In this document: in pieces, positions 63,585 to 64,000 of the stretch | Layout of the letters: every line of letters begins with the position of its first letter | Numbering within the stretch: position 1 is the first letter of the stretch | Assembly (NCBI RefSeq): GCF_023016005.1 | Contig: NZ_JALKAZ010000001.1 | Coordinates: 62,001-126,000, forward strand | Reading direction: 5' to 3' | DNA: 64,000 nucleotides | Origin: Erythrobacter sp. F6033 | GTDB taxonomy: Bacteria; Pseudomonadota; Alphaproteobacteria; Sphingomonadales; Sphingomonadaceae | The notes under the pieces: generated by a model | Database searches by the model: none | What the model was told of the DNA's origin: nothing | Seen by the model: the letters and a program-made list of their open reading frames with translations, nothing else | Made by a program: the position numbers and the translations under genes

Positions 63585-64000
63585 ATGACAATCACCCGCT
63601 TCGCTCCGTCACCTACGGGCCGTCTCCATGTCGGCAATATCCGTACCGCCCTTCACAACTGGATGCTCGCCCAAAAGGCTGGCGGCGAGTTTATTCTGCG
63701 CATCGATGATACTGATGCGGCGCGCAGCAAAGAAGAATACGTCGAGGCGATCCGCGCGGACTTGGCGTGGCTTGGAATTGCTGCAGACCGTGAAGAACGA
63801 CAGTCCCAGCGACTTGACCACTACGAGGCAGCTTTTCAGACATTGCGCGATGCAGGCCGCATCTATCCAGCGTATGAGACACAGCAAGAGCTTGAGTTGA
63901 AGCGCAAGGTGTTGCTCGGCCGCGGCCTGCCGCCGATCTATGATCGTGGCGCGCTCGAATTAAGCGATGACGAACGTGCTGCGAAAGAGGCGGATGGAAT
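63585..64000 (+). CDS. gltX: glutamate--tRNA ligase, 3' truncated by window edge
   Basis: The first ~138 residues are visible, frame open to the window end. The start [23 protein letters not shown] holds HVGN in place of the class I HIGH motif, as in one of the two GluRS types of alphaproteobacteria. [30 protein letters not shown] is the canonical catalytic-domain continuation. The rest, including KMSKS, is outside. Many alphaproteobacteria carry two GltX paralogues, one charging tRNA(Glu), the other mainly tRNA(Gln); which one this is cannot be told from the fragment. Confidence 0.93.
   Translation, partial: MTITRFAPSPTGRLHVGNIRTALHNWMLAQKAGGEFILRIDDTDAARSKEEYVEAIRADLAWLGIAADREERQSQRLDHYEAAFQTLRDAGRIYPAYETQQELELKRKVLLGRGLPPIYDRGALELSDDERAAKEADG

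Overview
The window reads as a chromosomal stretch of an alphaproteobacterium, most likely order Sphingomonadales and probably an Erythrobacteraceae-like marine or aquatic bacterium. The main reasons are a CtrA master regulator of exactly the Caulobacter length with a CtrA-type box in front of its own gene, a DUF4167 protein (an alphaproteobacterial family), an lptB-rpoN pair, two glutamyl-tRNA synthetase paralogues (GluQRS at the left edge, a GRLHVGN-type GltX at the right edge), many Tat and lipoprotein signal peptides, and a PL7 alginate lyase. No insertion sequence, prophage, CRISPR array, rRNA or tRNA gene was recognised. This is a core-genome region with a few accessory genes inserted.

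Layout. Bases 1-8083 hold the end of gluQ, a small two-helix membrane protein, a corrinoid adenosyltransferase, 3-hydroxybutyryl-CoA dehydrogenase, mutS and a malic enzyme with a phosphotransacetylase-like tail. Bases 8090-11794 are minus-strand: a DUF3592 membrane protein, two Tat-exported proteins (DUF917 and DUF1353) and trmB. Bases 11872-17615 hold a mechanosensitive channel, ctrA, rpoN, lptB, a small membrane protein and ppa. Bases 17736-25939 are a plus-strand block for translation and envelope functions: hisS, prfA and prmC (with overlapping ends), DUF4167, lnt, metK, DUF418. Bases 25936-30665 carry acyl-CoA/ketone-body functions: a CaiB-type CoA-transferase and scoA and scoB, which are split by a HAD-like lipoprotein. 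Bases 31212-37525 hold a CDC48/p97-type AAA ATPase, a second MscS channel and polA. Bases 37771-45297 are the most accessory part: an Ala-rich repeat lipoprotein, a divergent class A beta-lactamase-like protein, a DUF305-LVIVD fusion, a DUF885 lipoprotein peptidase and an FAD-linked oxidase. Bases 45518-49040 hold groES-groEL with a CIRCE operator and a MATE transporter. Bases 49266-61034 hold rplJ-rplL (minus) and rpoB-rpoC (plus). They are divergent instead of being one operon, and separated by a small secreted protein and a three-gene cassette (46-residue exported micropeptide, DUF2975, XRE regulator). Bases 61164-64000 hold a periplasmic protein, the alginate lyase, a hypothetical gene and the start of gltX.

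The best candidate for something undescribed is the cassette at about 51069-52098. A tiny signal-peptide-bearing protein, missed by ORF callers with a length cut-off, leads a DUF2975/XRE operon. Two palindromic sites of the same sequence lie upstream, in the space shared with the rpoBC promoter. Other points worth checking are the near-perfect FadR-like operator before the alginate lyase, the active-site substitutions in the beta-lactamase-like protein, the HAD protein inside the CoA-transferase operon, a candidate small RNA before the p97 gene, and the exported DUF917 protein.
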